From Bordetella parapertussis (lineage in GTDB: Bacteria; Pseudomonadota; Gammaproteobacteria; Burkholderiales; Burkholderiaceae_C), in NCBI GenBank assembly GCA_945901125.1, contig CAMDKD010000014.1:1-64000 (forward strand): DNA of 64,000 nt, given 5' to 3'. Position 1 is the first letter of the stretch. Each line of letters starts with the position of its first letter. Positions 50,601 through 59,208 of the stretch are shown here, in pieces. The notes under the pieces were generated by a model. It did not search any database and was not told where the DNA came from. It was given only the letters and a program-made list of their open reading frames with translations. The position numbers were made by a program, and so were the translations under genes.

Positions 50601-53438
50601 AGTGGTATTTACGAGGCAGATCAAGAAAGCGTGTCTATCAATGTACTGGGAACTTTTGATGACAAAGACGTCGGCGATAACAGGCAAGTCAATATTGCCG
50701 GTCAGACGGGCGGTTCAAGCGGTGCAAACTACATCATTACAGGCCAGTCCTCAACAACGGCAAATATCACACCGGCCACTTACACCGCTTTGAATGGGTC
50801 TAAAACCTATGACGGCAACAATCAGTTCGGTAATGTCACACTGACAGGTGTGAATGGTGAAACATTTGCCATGGCTAACGCCGGGTCCAACGGTGTCAAT
50901 GTCAGTACTCACTCGCAAAATGCCGCCACAACATTTGTGCAAGCGGATGGTGTCAGCGAAGTTGCAGGCAGTCTTGGAAAAATCAGCAATTACCAGCCAT
51001 TGGACATCACGCAATTAACCAACAACCAAGCTGTCATAACGCCTGCAGATTTTCAGGCGATTGCAGGCACCAAGATCTACGATGGCAGCACCACATTCCA
51101 GCAAGTGCTGGTCACCGGGGTGAACAATGAAGTCTTCACCGTCACAGCTGATGCCAATAGCAAAAACACAAGCAATAACTCCATCAACCCGGCCAAAACA
51201 TTCACCAGTGTGGATGGCGCCCCGGTGGCAATGTCAGGCAGTGGCGCGGATCTCAGAAATTACAACAGCTTGAACCTTGATACTGTTAAAACCAATCAAG
51301 CTGTGATTACACCCAAACCTTTGCTGGTCAATGGTGTCACAGCCAAGGACAAAGTCTATGACGGCACCAAAGCAGTAGAGCTCGATACCAGTCAGGCATT
51401 GACAGACACGTCCGGTGTTGTGGCAGGCGACGATGTGAGTTTGAAAACTGTGACCGGCCAGTTCATCGATAAAAACGCTGCCAGTGGAAAACGTGTGGAT
51501 TTGAGTCAAATTGAATTCAACGGCAACTCCAAAGAAAACTACACGGCTGCTACTCAGCAATTCACTACTGCCAATATCAATCCTAAAGAATTGATTGTCA
51601 GCGGCTTGAAAGCACAAGACAAAGTGTATGACGGTAATGAAACAGCGCAAGTCGATACCAGCAAACCGTTTGCAGCTGACTCGGGACTGGTGAAGAATGA
51701 TGATGTGAAGGTACTGAGTGTGACTGGTACTTTTGCAGACAAGAATGCAGAAACTAACAAAACCGTGACGCTGAGCAATCCGGTGTATGACGGTGCTGAC
51801 AAGAACAATTACCTGATCACAGATCAGAAAAACAGCACGGCAACTATCACTCCTAAAGCGTTGACTGTCAGCGGCTTGAAAGCACAAGACAAAGTGTATG
51901 ACGGTAATGAAACAGCGCAAGTCGATACCAGCAAACCGTTTGCCGATAACTCGGGGCTGGTGAAGAATGATGATGTGAAGGTACTGAGTGTGACTGGTAC
52001 TTTTGCAGACAAGAACGCAGAAACTAACAAAACCGTGACGCTGAGCAATGCGGTGTATGACGGTGCTGACAAGAACAATTACCTGATCACAGATCAGAAA
52101 AACAGCACGGCAACCATCAGTCCCAAAGCGTTGACTGTCAGCGGCTTGAAAGCACAAGACAAGGTGTATGACGGCACGCCAACAGCGCAAGTCGATACCA
52201 GCAAACCGTTTGCGGCTGACTCGGGACTGGTAAAAAATGATGATGTTCAAGTAAGCAGCGTGACTGGTACTTTTGCCGACAAGAACGCAACCACTGACAA
52301 AACGGTGACGCTGAGCAATGCGGTGTATGACGGTGCTGACAAGAACAATTACCTGATCACAGATCAGAAAACCAGCATTGCGTCTATCAATCAAGCTGAA
52401 TTTATAGAGGCAACTGCCCGTAAGACCTATGACGCCAGTGTTGATGTGCTTAATGTACAAGTCACTGGCGTCAATGGGGAAGTTTTCGAAGCTGATGGCA
52501 AGGCCAACAGCAAGAACACCAGTCGCAGCCCGGTCGATGCCGGTAATTTACTGGTGCAGATCAATCAAGTGCAAAGCCAGATCTTTGATGTCAATAATTA
52601 CAAACCGTTGGATGTCAATAATTTGCAGAAAAATATCGTCGTCATAGACCCTGCGTTATTGACGTATGTTGCCGACAAAGTGACCCTCTTTGTAAGTGAT
52701 CCTGTAGAAGGTTTAACCGGAACCGTCACCGGCTTCATGCCGCAAGACTCTTTGGAGGATTCAACAACTGGTGATTTGTCATGGACCAGTTCAGCGAATT
52801 CTGAATCGCCGGAAGGTGAGTATCAAATCACAGGCCAAGGACTTGCCTCTGACAACTATGATTTTGTACAACACGAAGACAACGCAATTGCGTTAGCTTT
52901 AACACCTAGCCCGTATAACACTGTTATACAGACACAACGTCCACGTACGGATGATCCAGAGGATGGAACAGACAACACCGGCAACAACACACAGGTGGTT
53001 GATACGAAACCTATAACGACTGATGATCCTGAGGACAACACCGACAATAACACGCTGGTGGTAGATAACAAGTCAACAGATCCGGCCCCAAAGGACAACA
53101 CGCCAACGCCTCCGCGAGTTGACAACAAAAATGACAACGGCAACCAAGAGCGCAAGACTGACAAACTTGCGGTCATCCCGACCATCAATGATTTACAAGC
53201 TAATCAGCCCGCCAAAATAAACAGCTTGCCTTCAGCTGACGCTGGGGCCGTTAATGCTGCTACACGCTTGAGCAGTCTGGAAGATGATTACTGGTTCCTG
53301 GATTGTTTTTTCAGCTCTTCACAAGAGCTTAAAAAGATCAGATGCGAACCGGTTTCGCAAAAAAAATCACCTTCCATAGAAATCAAAAAGTACCCGGGTA
53401 AAAAACTCAGCGCCTTGAACAGTCCTTTATTGCCTTGA
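47613..53438 (+). CDS. Two-partner secretion exoprotein (TpsA), filamentous haemagglutinin-like adhesin
   Basis: Large secreted beta-helix protein of 1941 residues. Order: an extended signal peptide (NRVYKLVWNHLRRMWVPVPE, then SSVSLVMAAGLSPGLSSA); the TPS secretion domain with VNFIQPS, ANGSVWLVNPNGLFFG (residues about 85-310); GLUG-type repeats (GGLVGFGQ, GGLVGYF, GGLIGWA, about 600-800); YDG/MBG-type repeat modules (about 960-1640) including near-identical 90-residue units; an Asp/Asn/Pro-rich linker; and a C-terminus with the only two cysteines of the mature protein. TTG start with GGGAGG 6 bp upstream. tpsB follows at about 25 bp. Probably a surface adhesin; the ligand is unknown. Confidence 0.9.
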   Translation: MYKHASINRVYKLVWNHLRRMWVPVPEHKSACAGKQAKRKQHAVLSSVSLVMAAGLSPGLSSAEPTGGVVTTGGATISSTGNTGEKVTNIKQTKPVVGLEWTSFNIGRNETVNFIQPSVNSVAFNRILDSQGSQILGKINANGSVWLVNPNGLFFGKDAQVNVGGLVASTLNTMNPQGFGSYSQNLAGNSTATVENQGLINAGFSTPPGSPKVGGFVALVGHSVKNTGDIKTAEGGKIALAAGSDVNLQFSGNSLIGVSVNQNQLNAMADNGGLMQADSGQVILTAGAANSALASVVNNTGVMQAKSSAMSSGRIVLSSAAKDGQLNLSGRLDASGTNGADGGAIETQASVIRVSDGTVVDTSSTAGSWGKWSLIQKNTNQSSADAKLSSMISGSTLGEALNHSNVSLFTDKDLRIDTGVAWNAPSKLSIVTQRNIAIDAPINSAHATGSMSLAYGQASIDGVVDGVNASYTVKAPVSLMEGNNFTTQQGSTGAVKNFYVITRLGLAGSNTGKDLQGINGKLSGNFALGSDIDASPTSSWNSGSGFVSIGKESANFKGVFEGLGHSITGLKINRPTDYRIGLFGSVQNALIRNINLKDINISGRGAVGGLVGFGQNSLIENSHTSGNIHANINVGGLVGYFKIGNIIDSSSTANISPLGPNTGFEMGGLVGTFKNGEIKNSFAIGEISGTTDVGGLIGWASNASINSSYAVTKMSSDNIGASHFGGLLGYSGSTNINNSFAQVSMSGIDIELGGGLIGFGASTQINNSYATGDLNVYDSGGIVGIGMNLTVKNSFSNISNTSLHSSGIASGLFGNNDIQNTYWNNSTTPNADGFNMPGSNTVMQSSKGLTTQQMSRTENFSGFDFASIWTIYEGKTSPLIQSFMSPLTVKILATQGQTYSADIAYKGNASIVDQDNVLAKLQGAPNYVLTSKNAGAQAVTDNGLYSDQLGYLISYDTSESQIQIDKASISVSGITADNKVYDGKTVAYMNLSNMQSSGIYEADQESVSINVLGTFDDKDVGDNRQVNIAGQTGGSSGANYIITGQSSTTANITPATYTALNGSKTYDGNNQFGNVTLTGVNGETFAMANAGSNGVNVSTHSQNAATTFVQADGVSEVAGSLGKISNYQPLDITQLTNNQAVITPADFQAIAGTKIYDGSTTFQQVLVTGVNNEVFTVTADANSKNTSNNSINPAKTFTSVDGAPVAMSGSGADLRNYNSLNLDTVKTNQAVITPKPLLVNGVTAKDKVYDGTKAVELDTSQALTDTSGVVAGDDVSLKTVTGQFIDKNAASGKRVDLSQIEFNGNSKENYTAATQQFTTANINPKELIVSGLKAQDKVYDGNETAQVDTSKPFAADSGLVKNDDVKVLSVTGTFADKNAETNKTVTLSNPVYDGADKNNYLITDQKNSTATITPKALTVSGLKAQDKVYDGNETAQVDTSKPFADNSGLVKNDDVKVLSVTGTFADKNAETNKTVTLSNAVYDGADKNNYLITDQKNSTATISPKALTVSGLKAQDKVYDGTPTAQVDTSKPFAADSGLVKNDDVQVSSVTGTFADKNATTDKTVTLSNAVYDGADKNNYLITDQKTSIASINQAEFIEATARKTYDASVDVLNVQVTGVNGEVFEADGKANSKNTSRSPVDAGNLLVQINQVQSQIFDVNNYKPLDVNNLQKNIVVIDPALLTYVADKVTLFVSDPVEGLTGTVTGFMPQDSLEDSTTGDLSWTSSANSESPEGEYQITGQGLASDNYDFVQHEDNAIALALTPSPYNTVIQTQRPRTDDPEDGTDNTGNNTQVVDTKPITTDDPEDNTDNNTLVVDNKSTDPAPKDNTPTPPRVDNKNDNGNQERKTDKLAVIPTINDLQANQPAKINSLPSADAGAVNAATRLSSLEDDYWFLDCFFSSSQELKKIRCEPVSQKKSPSIEIKKYPGKKLSALNSPLLP
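51321..52400 (+). repeat. Four tandem 270-bp YDG-module repeats in tpsA
   Basis: Units begin at 51321, 51591, 51861 and 52131. Units 2 and 3 are almost identical at the nucleotide level, unit 4 is slightly diverged and unit 1 clearly diverged. Each encodes 90 residues with KVYDG, a GTF/GQF-DKNA segment and a NYL/NYT strand. Near-identity implies recent duplication or conversion, and copy number could vary by recombination. Confidence 0.92.
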
Positions 53439-53466
53439 AGATTTATCAATTGAATCCGCTTTGTTC

Positions 53467-55215
53467 ATGCTCTGTTCTCGTCATCACACTTGCTGGTTCG
53501 CGCCAGACATCATCCTTTGGCCTTGCCTGCAAGTGTGGCCCGGGCTGTTGCTCTGCTTTTGGTTGCTAGGTTTTCATCCCGTTGTTCTTGCTGCTGACAA
53601 CAAACCCAATGCCGGCGGTTTATTGCGTGACATGCCTTCATCGCCGGGAAGCAACGATAAAAGTCAAGATATCAAAGGTTTAGACAATCCTGGCGAGACT
53701 GAAATAAGCGAGTCTGAAGCCTTTGAAGTGTCCAAGCTGTTGATCAGCGGAAACACCGTATTTGCTACAGAGCAATTACACGCACTGGTCAAGCCTTTAG
53801 AGGGCACATCTTTGACGCTGGAGCAACTTGAAAAAGGCATTGAAGAAATCACTAACCTTTACAGAAGCAGCGGTTATCCTTTGGCGCGCGCCTTGATTCC
53901 CGAGCAGGTGATAGAAGAAGGCGTGATTCAAGTGTTTGTTCTAGAGGCCGTCTGGGGTGACATTCAGATTTTCAACAGCAGCGAAGTCTTAGACCGGGTG
54001 ATTGATCGTGTGGTCTTGGAATTACAACCCGGCCAACAGGTGCAACAGCAGCAACTCGACAAAGTCAGTTTGATGCTCAGCGATATTCCGGGTGTAGACC
54101 CGCGTTTCACTCTTAAACCCGGACAAGTCACCGGCGCCACAGACTTGGAAGTGCTGGCTCAGCCGACATCGCCGCTTGGGGCTGAAATGCTATACGACAA
54201 CCAGGGCAGCAAATACACAGGCCGTGATCGCATTTCATTAGGCATGCAGTGGAACAATCCGTTTCGTCACGGTGATGTGGTCGGTATCAATTTGTTGACC
54301 ACCGGTGAGCTGCTTAACTACAAACGCATCAGTTTCGAAACGCCGCTTGCCTATCCAGGTTGGCAGGTAGGCGCAGCCATTTCAGATTTGAATTACACGC
54401 TAGGCGACATAGCGGCCAGTACCAATTCATCTGGATCAGCCAAGCAAAACAGCGTCTGGGGCAGGTATCAGCTGCAGCGCAGCCAATACCGTAACCTGGC
54501 GCTGAGAATGCAAGGAGATAGCATGGTCTTGAAAGACCATCAGGGAAATGGAGCCACCAAAACAGATCGAACCATCCATGCATTCAATATCACATTGAAC
54601 GCAGACAACTCAGACCTGTGGATGGGAGGAGGCCGGACCATGTGGAATGCCGGGCTGACTGCCGGAAAGTTGGTATTTGATGATGCAAGCGCAGAGGCGG
54701 TTAATGATAAATCGGCCAAACACAAAGGCAATTTTCAACGCATCAATTTCAGCGCATCAAGACAGCAATTCATCCGGCCGACCACCACCCTGGTATTGAA
54801 CACGGATTCTCAATGGGGTTTTACCAATCTGGATTCATCGCAGAAGTTTTCGCTAGGCGGTCCGCGCAGTGTGCGCGCTTATGAAGCGGGTACTTTGTCC
54901 GGGGATGGCGGCTTGTTTGTCAGTGCTGAACTGCGTGAATTACTGCCTGCACCGCCTGCGTATTTGAATGTCAAAGGCCAATGGTTTGCATCTGTTTTTA
55001 TAGAAGCCGCACGGGCCAAAATCAACCAACGACCTTGGGATACGGGTACGAATGAAGAAAGCCTCAGCGGTGTCGGACTGGGATTCAACTGGTTAGGCCC
55101 GGATAACTGGCGCGCCTCACTCAGTTGGGGGCGCCCTTTGGAATCGACTCCTTCCGCATACGTCGGCTCCAAACGCGTCAACGCCTGGTTTGAACTGGCC
55201 AAAGGTTTTCGCTGA
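53467..55215 (+). CDS. Two-partner secretion outer-membrane transporter (TpsB), ShlB/FhaC/HecB family
   Basis: Omp85-superfamily pore that exports TpsA. The 582-residue product has a signal peptide (WPGLLLCFWLLGFHPVVLA), two POTRA domains (VSKLLISGNTVFATEQLHALV, YRSSGYPLARALIPEQVIEEGVIQVFVLE) and a C-terminal 16-strand barrel with the conserved SLGGPRSVRAYEAG loop motif and a final FELAKGFR strand. A TTG at 53461 is also in frame; ATG 53467 is preferred. It is transcribed with tpsA. Confidence 0.92.
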   Translation: MLCSRHHTCWFAPDIILWPCLQVWPGLLLCFWLLGFHPVVLAADNKPNAGGLLRDMPSSPGSNDKSQDIKGLDNPGETEISESEAFEVSKLLISGNTVFATEQLHALVKPLEGTSLTLEQLEKGIEEITNLYRSSGYPLARALIPEQVIEEGVIQVFVLEAVWGDIQIFNSSEVLDRVIDRVVLELQPGQQVQQQQLDKVSLMLSDIPGVDPRFTLKPGQVTGATDLEVLAQPTSPLGAEMLYDNQGSKYTGRDRISLGMQWNNPFRHGDVVGINLLTTGELLNYKRISFETPLAYPGWQVGAAISDLNYTLGDIAASTNSSGSAKQNSVWGRYQLQRSQYRNLALRMQGDSMVLKDHQGNGATKTDRTIHAFNITLNADNSDLWMGGGRTMWNAGLTAGKLVFDDASAEAVNDKSAKHKGNFQRINFSASRQQFIRPTTTLVLNTDSQWGFTNLDSSQKFSLGGPRSVRAYEAGTLSGDGGLFVSAELRELLPAPPAYLNVKGQWFASVFIEAARAKINQRPWDTGTNEESLSGVGLGFNWLGPDNWRASLSWGRPLESTPSAYVGSKRVNAWFELAKGFR

Positions 55216-55291
55216 CTCCATAAACTGTGAAGTCTTGTGCAATTAAAAAGCAGGTTTAAACTCGCGGCTTTGCCAGCCCGGAGCAACTGAC

Positions 55292-56011
55292 ATGACCGAA
55301 CTGCTTGATGCCAAAGACAAAGCAAGCAGCTTGCTACAACTTCAACACATGAACCCGGATTGGCATACAGACCAAAACGGTTTAAAAAACACATGGTTGT
55401 TTAAAAATTTCGAGCAAGCTGTCGAGTTCATGAACCGTGTTGCAGCTGTTGCCCAAGCCATGGATCACCACCCCGAATGGTCGAATGTCTATAACCGGGT
55501 TTCTGTCAAGCTGACCACGCATGATGCGGGCGGGATTACCGCATTGGATTTTCATTTGGCCAAAGCCATGCAGCAAAACGCGGCTGACATCTTGGGCCGC
55601 AATGACACGACCGCCAGCCAAACACTTGCCGTCGACGACACAAGCCATCTGTTGCACAACTGGGAGACAGCATTCAACAACGAAGACTTGCACAACATCA
55701 GTCACTGTTACGCAGAAGATGCTTTGCTTTGGGGGACGCACGCCACCCGTTTGATCCAAGGGCGGGAAGGTGTGGCGCAGTATTTCAAAACCGTGTTCGA
55801 TTCCGGACGTCGCGTGCGCTCAAGCATTTTGGAGAGTCAACGTGTTGTCGGGCAGCACTGGCGCATAGACCAGGGCAGTTACAGCTTTGTTTCAACGCCT
55901 GTGACCGGGCCTATGGTGATAACTGCGCGCTTTAGTTTTGTCTGGCAACTCAAAGCCAGTGGTTGGCAAATCCTGTCTCATCATTCATCGGTCATGCCCC
56001 CGGCTGCATGA
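55292..56011 (+). CDS. Pterin-4a-carbinolamine dehydratase domain fused to a SnoaL/NTF2-like domain
   Basis: Residues about 1-100 match PCD/DCoH, which recycles tetrahydropterin cofactors: WLFKNFEQAVEFMNRVAAVAQAMDHHPEWSNVYNRVSVKLTTHDAGG (about residues 35-80) contains the diagnostic histidine pair followed by the H-D pattern. Residues about 118-235 (LLHNWETAFNNEDLHNISHCYAEDALLWG, WRIDQGSYSFV, SFVWQLKASGWQILSHHSS) resemble the NTF2-like DUF4440/SnoaL fold. The fusion is unusual to me. No phenylalanine hydroxylase gene is nearby. CGGAGC precedes the ATG. Confidence 0.82.
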   Translation: MTELLDAKDKASSLLQLQHMNPDWHTDQNGLKNTWLFKNFEQAVEFMNRVAAVAQAMDHHPEWSNVYNRVSVKLTTHDAGGITALDFHLAKAMQQNAADILGRNDTTASQTLAVDDTSHLLHNWETAFNNEDLHNISHCYAEDALLWGTHATRLIQGREGVAQYFKTVFDSGRRVRSSILESQRVVGQHWRIDQGSYSFVSTPVTGPMVITARFSFVWQLKASGWQILSHHSSVMPPAA

Positions 56012-56050
56012 GCCTTCAAACTGGTGCGGTTTAAAACTCTGGCATAAGTG

Positions 56051-56569
56051 TCAACGCCGGTTACTGAGCAGCAAAAGCAAATGCTGCAGCGCATGCGCCA
56101 AGGTCGCTTGGCGAACAGCGGCGCGGTCACCTTCGAAATGGCAGGTTTGTGCTTTGACCCAAGCGGTTTCGGCACCCAGGCTCGGGCCGGCGTCGCTGGG
56201 CAGCGCCCAAGCAAAACAGACGGTGCCTACCGGTTTGCTTTTGCTGCCGCCACCCGGCCCGGCAATACCGGTGACGGCCAGAGCGACTTGCGCTTTGCTG
56301 CGGTTTAAGGCCCCAAGCACCATGGCTTGAGCGACTGCTTCGCTGACAGCGCCGTGCTTGTCTATCAAAGCCGTGGAAACACCGAGCATTTCATGCTTGG
56401 CATCGTTGCTGTAGCTGACAAAGCCGCGTTCAAACCATTGGCTGGAGCCTGCCAGGTCGGTGCAATGTGCGGCAATCATGCCGCCGGTGCAGCTTTCTGC
56501 CGTGCTCAGCAGCCAGCCGCGTTGCAGCAGTTGTGCGGCCAAGGGCTCGATATCAGACAGTGTGTTCAT
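56051..56569 (-). CDS. pncC: Nicotinamide-nucleotide amidohydrolase, CinA C-terminal type (PncC)
   Basis: Deamidates NMN to nicotinate mononucleotide in pyridine nucleotide recycling. The 172-residue stand-alone domain has LLSTAESCTGGMIAAHCTDLAGSSQWFERGFVSYSNDAK (residues about 20-60), HGAVSEAVAQAM and LAVTGIAGPGGGSKSKPVGTV, the CinA C-terminal signature with its nucleophilic serine. ATG 56569 overlaps the pgpA stop by four bases; the frame's extension to 56608 lies inside pgpA and is unlikely. Confidence 0.93.
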   Translation of the reverse strand: MNTLSDIEPLAAQLLQRGWLLSTAESCTGGMIAAHCTDLAGSSQWFERGFVSYSNDAKHEMLGVSTALIDKHGAVSEAVAQAMVLGALNRSKAQVALAVTGIAGPGGGSKSKPVGTVCFAWALPSDAGPSLGAETAWVKAQTCHFEGDRAAVRQATLAHALQHLLLLLSNRR

Positions 56570-57075
56570 CGTGTGGCCTGCCAAAGTGAAATACACAGCA
56601 GCGTGCAAAAAGCAGCCACCAGGTCGTCAAACATGATGCCCCAGCCGCCGCGCCAGCCCAGGCCGTGGAAATGGCGGTCCGCCCAGCCGACCGGACCGGG
56701 TTTGACTGCATCAAAAAACCGGAAAAGTACAAATGCAACAAACTGGCCCCAAAGGCCTACCGGCATCCAAAGCCAGAGAATTAACCAGAAGGCAACAATT
56801 TCGTCCCATACGATGGCACTGGGGTCTTGCACTTGCATGTGTTGAGCCGTCACGGTGCAGGCCCACCAGCCCACCGGCAAAGACAAAGCGATCAATAAGC
56901 CGATGTCGCTTGTCGTCATGAACAAAGTCATGAGTTCATAAGAAGCCCAGGCCCACAGCGTGCCCACCGTGCCCGGTGCTTTGGGGCTGAGCCCTGAGCC
57001 GAAGCCCATGGCCAGCACATGCGCCGGATGCGACCACATGAAGCGGGCAGCGTTCCATTGCACAGACATAGTCAT
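56566..57075 (-). CDS. pgpA: Phosphatidylglycerophosphatase A
   Basis: Membrane enzyme that makes phosphatidylglycerol by removing phosphate from its phosphate precursor. The 169-residue product has GFGSGLSPKAPGTVGTLWAW, the IVWDEIVAFWLILW segment and RFFDAVKPGPVGWADRH, with DDLVAAFCTLL near the end; these are the family's conserved acidic blocks in a hydrophobic context. It lies 9 bp after thiL and overlaps pncC, the standard thiL-pgpA-pncC order. Confidence 0.95.
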   Translation of the reverse strand: MTMSVQWNAARFMWSHPAHVLAMGFGSGLSPKAPGTVGTLWAWASYELMTLFMTTSDIGLLIALSLPVGWWACTVTAQHMQVQDPSAIVWDEIVAFWLILWLWMPVGLWGQFVAFVLFRFFDAVKPGPVGWADRHFHGLGWRGGWGIMFDDLVAAFCTLLCISLWQATR

Positions 57076-57084
57076 GCGTGACCC

Positions 57085-58050
57085 TCAGCTGGAAAAATGG
57101 TCAAAGGACACAAAGCGGCGGGAAATCGGCACGCCGTGAATATCCATCACTTGTAAACCCTGACCAGCGCTGATGCGGCCAATGCAAGTCACCGGAACAT
57201 CGCAATCATTGGCGGCTTCCTGTACAGCTTGCGCCTGATCGGGCGCCGCGGTAAAAAGCAGTTCATAGTCGTCGCCACCGGCCAGCGCCATGTCTAAGCG
57301 GCGTGACATGGGCAAACTTTGCAAAGCGGGGCTGATGGCGGCGCTGTCGGCCACCCAGCCGGTGGTCAGCACAGCGCCAACCCCCGAGGCTTTCATGATG
57401 TGTCCCAGATCGCCGACCAAGCCATCGCTGATATCAATACACGCGTTGGCAATGCCACGCAGCGCCAGACCCAAGGCCACACGCGGCTGCGGTTGCTCCA
57501 TGCGTAAGCGCGCATTTTCAAATAACTCAGCCTCCAGGCTGAGCGAGCCCCGGAAAACCTCCAGTGCCAATCTGGCATCGCCCACTGTGCCGCTGACATA
57601 AATATCGTCACCCGCTTGTGCTGCACCGCGCAGCAAAGCGTCACCCGGCGGGATTTCACCAAACACCGTGATGCAAATATTCAAAGGCCCTTGGGTGGTG
57701 TCGCCGCCTATGAGTTCGCAGCCGTGTCCATCTGCCAGCAAAAAAAGACCGTGTGAAAAGCCTTGCAACCAGGCTTCGTCAACCCGCGGCAATGACAATG
57801 CCAAAGTGAAAGCCAGAGGACGTGCGCCGCAGGCGGCCAGGTCGCTCAGGTTGACGGCCAATGCCTTGTGACCAAGTCGTTGCGCAGACACTGTGCTGAG
57901 GAAATGCCGACCCTCGACCAGCATATCGCTGGAGACAGCCAGTTGCATGCCGGACTGCGGTTGCCAAAGCGCGCAATCGTCGCCGACACCCGTCACCGCA
58001 CGTCGCGCAGGGCGTGTGAAATAACGGGCGATCAGGTCAAATTCACCCAT
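57085..58050 (-). CDS. thiL: Thiamine-monophosphate kinase
   Basis: Last step of thiamine diphosphate synthesis. The 321-residue product starts MGEFDLIARYF, then VTGVGDDCALWQP, LAVSSDMLVEGRHF, ALAVNLSDLAACGARPLAFTL and GGDTTQGPLNI, all metal/ATP-binding blocks of the PurM-like fold, and IDISDGLVGDLGHI. ATG 58050 gives the family start; an in-frame TTG at 58059 overlaps the apaG stop. Confidence 0.95.
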   Translation of the reverse strand: MGEFDLIARYFTRPARRAVTGVGDDCALWQPQSGMQLAVSSDMLVEGRHFLSTVSAQRLGHKALAVNLSDLAACGARPLAFTLALSLPRVDEAWLQGFSHGLFLLADGHGCELIGGDTTQGPLNICITVFGEIPPGDALLRGAAQAGDDIYVSGTVGDARLALEVFRGSLSLEAELFENARLRMEQPQPRVALGLALRGIANACIDISDGLVGDLGHIMKASGVGAVLTTGWVADSAAISPALQSLPMSRRLDMALAGGDDYELLFTAAPDQAQAVQEAANDCDVPVTCIGRISAGQGLQVMDIHGVPISRRFVSFDHFSS

Positions 58051-58055
58051 GCGAT

Positions 58056-58448
58056 TCAATGCATCTGGCGTTTGCTGCCGCTGTCGCTGAGCGCATCCAG
58101 TACAAACATGGGAATATCGACTTCAAACTTTTCGCCGTCCACCGCCACGCAAAAGAAACTGCCGTGCATGGTGCCGGTTGGTGTGCGCAAACGCGTGCCG
58201 CTGGTGTATTCAAAGCTTTCACCGGGTTGCAGCAAAGGCTGATGGCCGACCACGCCCAGACCTTTGACTTTTTCGTGCAAGCCTTCCGCATCATTGATGT
58301 GCCAGGTGCGGGAAATCAATTGAGCCGCCATATTGCCGCTGTTGTGGATAAGCACCGTGTAAGAGAAGGCGTACAGGCCGTCTTTCGGGCTGGATTGTTC
58401 CGGCAGGTAATTTGGCGTGACTTCCACGCTGAGTTTATAAGTTGGCAT
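58056..58448 (-). CDS. apaG: ApaG (Co2+/Mg2+ efflux-associated) protein
   Basis: A 130-residue immunoglobulin-like fold protein of uncertain biochemical role, linked to cobalt resistance and magnesium in enteric bacteria. Signature segments: [58 protein letters not shown], and [15 protein letters not shown] 58448 is preferred to the upstream TTG 58457. It is divergent from rpe with 58 bp between and is followed by thiL. Confidence 0.94.
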   Translation of the reverse strand: MPTYKLSVEVTPNYLPEQSSPKDGLYAFSYTVLIHNSGNMAAQLISRTWHINDAEGLHEKVKGLGVVGHQPLLQPGESFEYTSGTRLRTPTGTMHGSFFCVAVDGEKFEVDIPMFVLDALSDSGSKRQMH

Positions 58449-58506
58449 GGGCAGCAATTCCGGTCAAAATCTTCAGGAACCTGATTCTGACACCATAATC
58501 ACCACC

Positions 58507-59190
58507 ATGACTACCCAATACCGCATCGCTCCCTCCATCCTGTCCGCAGATTTCGCCCGTCTGGGCGACGAGGTGAAAAATGTTGTCGCCGCCGGTGCCG
58601 ACTGGATTCACTTCGATGTCATGGACAACCACTATGTCCCCAACCTCACTTTCGGCCCCATGGTGTGTCAGGCTTTGAAGCCGCATGCCAAAACCCCGGC
58701 CGGGGTGGCGGTGCCTATCGATGTGCACTTGATGGTGCAACCGGTGGACGCGTTGGCGGCAGCGTTTGCCCAGGCCGGGGCCGACTTGATCAGTTTTCAC
58801 CCGGATGCGTCCGCCCATGCGCACCGCAGTGTGCAAGCCATCAAGGCCGCAGGCTGTCAAGCCGGTGTGGTGTTCAATCCGGCTGAACCGCTGGATGTGC
58901 TGGATTGGCTGATTGAAGACATAGACCTGATTTTGATCATGAGCGTCAACCCCGGTTTCGGCGGGCAAAGCTTCATCGACTCGGCCTTGCGCAAGGTAGA
59001 GCACGCAGCCAAACGCATTCAGTCCAGCCGCCGCAACATTCGCCTGGAAGTCGATGGCGGCATCAAGCCCGACAATATCCGTTCGGTGGCCAATGCCGGC
59101 GCCGACACTTTTGTGGCCGGCAGCGCTATTTTTGGCAAACCCGATTACAAAGCCGTGATTGACCAGATGCGTCATGCACTGGCTGAATGA
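58507..59190 (+). CDS. rpe: Ribulose-phosphate 3-epimerase
   Basis: Pentose phosphate enzyme interconverting ribulose- and xylulose-5-phosphate. The 227-residue TIM barrel has [37 protein letters not shown] (metal-binding His/Asp), [26 protein letters not shown] and [12 protein letters not shown]. The frame runs to 58447, but ATG 58507 is the family start. A DUF1566 gene and gph follow, all on the plus strand. Confidence 0.96.
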   Translation: MTTQYRIAPSILSADFARLGDEVKNVVAAGADWIHFDVMDNHYVPNLTFGPMVCQALKPHAKTPAGVAVPIDVHLMVQPVDALAAAFAQAGADLISFHPDASAHAHRSVQAIKAAGCQAGVVFNPAEPLDVLDWLIEDIDLILIMSVNPGFGGQSFIDSALRKVEHAAKRIQSSRRNIRLEVDGGIKPDNIRSVANAGADTFVAGSAIFGKPDYKAVIDQMRHALAE

Positions 59191-59208
59191 TTTTTATCCA
59201 AGGACACC

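Noticed and set aside
51321..52400. CRISPR-like array
   Set aside because: The repeats are 270 bp, contiguous, without spacers and translated in frame as adhesin modules.
51234..52460. A 408-codon antisense ORF across the tpsA repeats
   Set aside because: It mirrors the repetitive codons of the YDG units on the other strand, has no ribosome site and no recognisable domain; tpsA has a signal peptide, TPS domain and partner gene.
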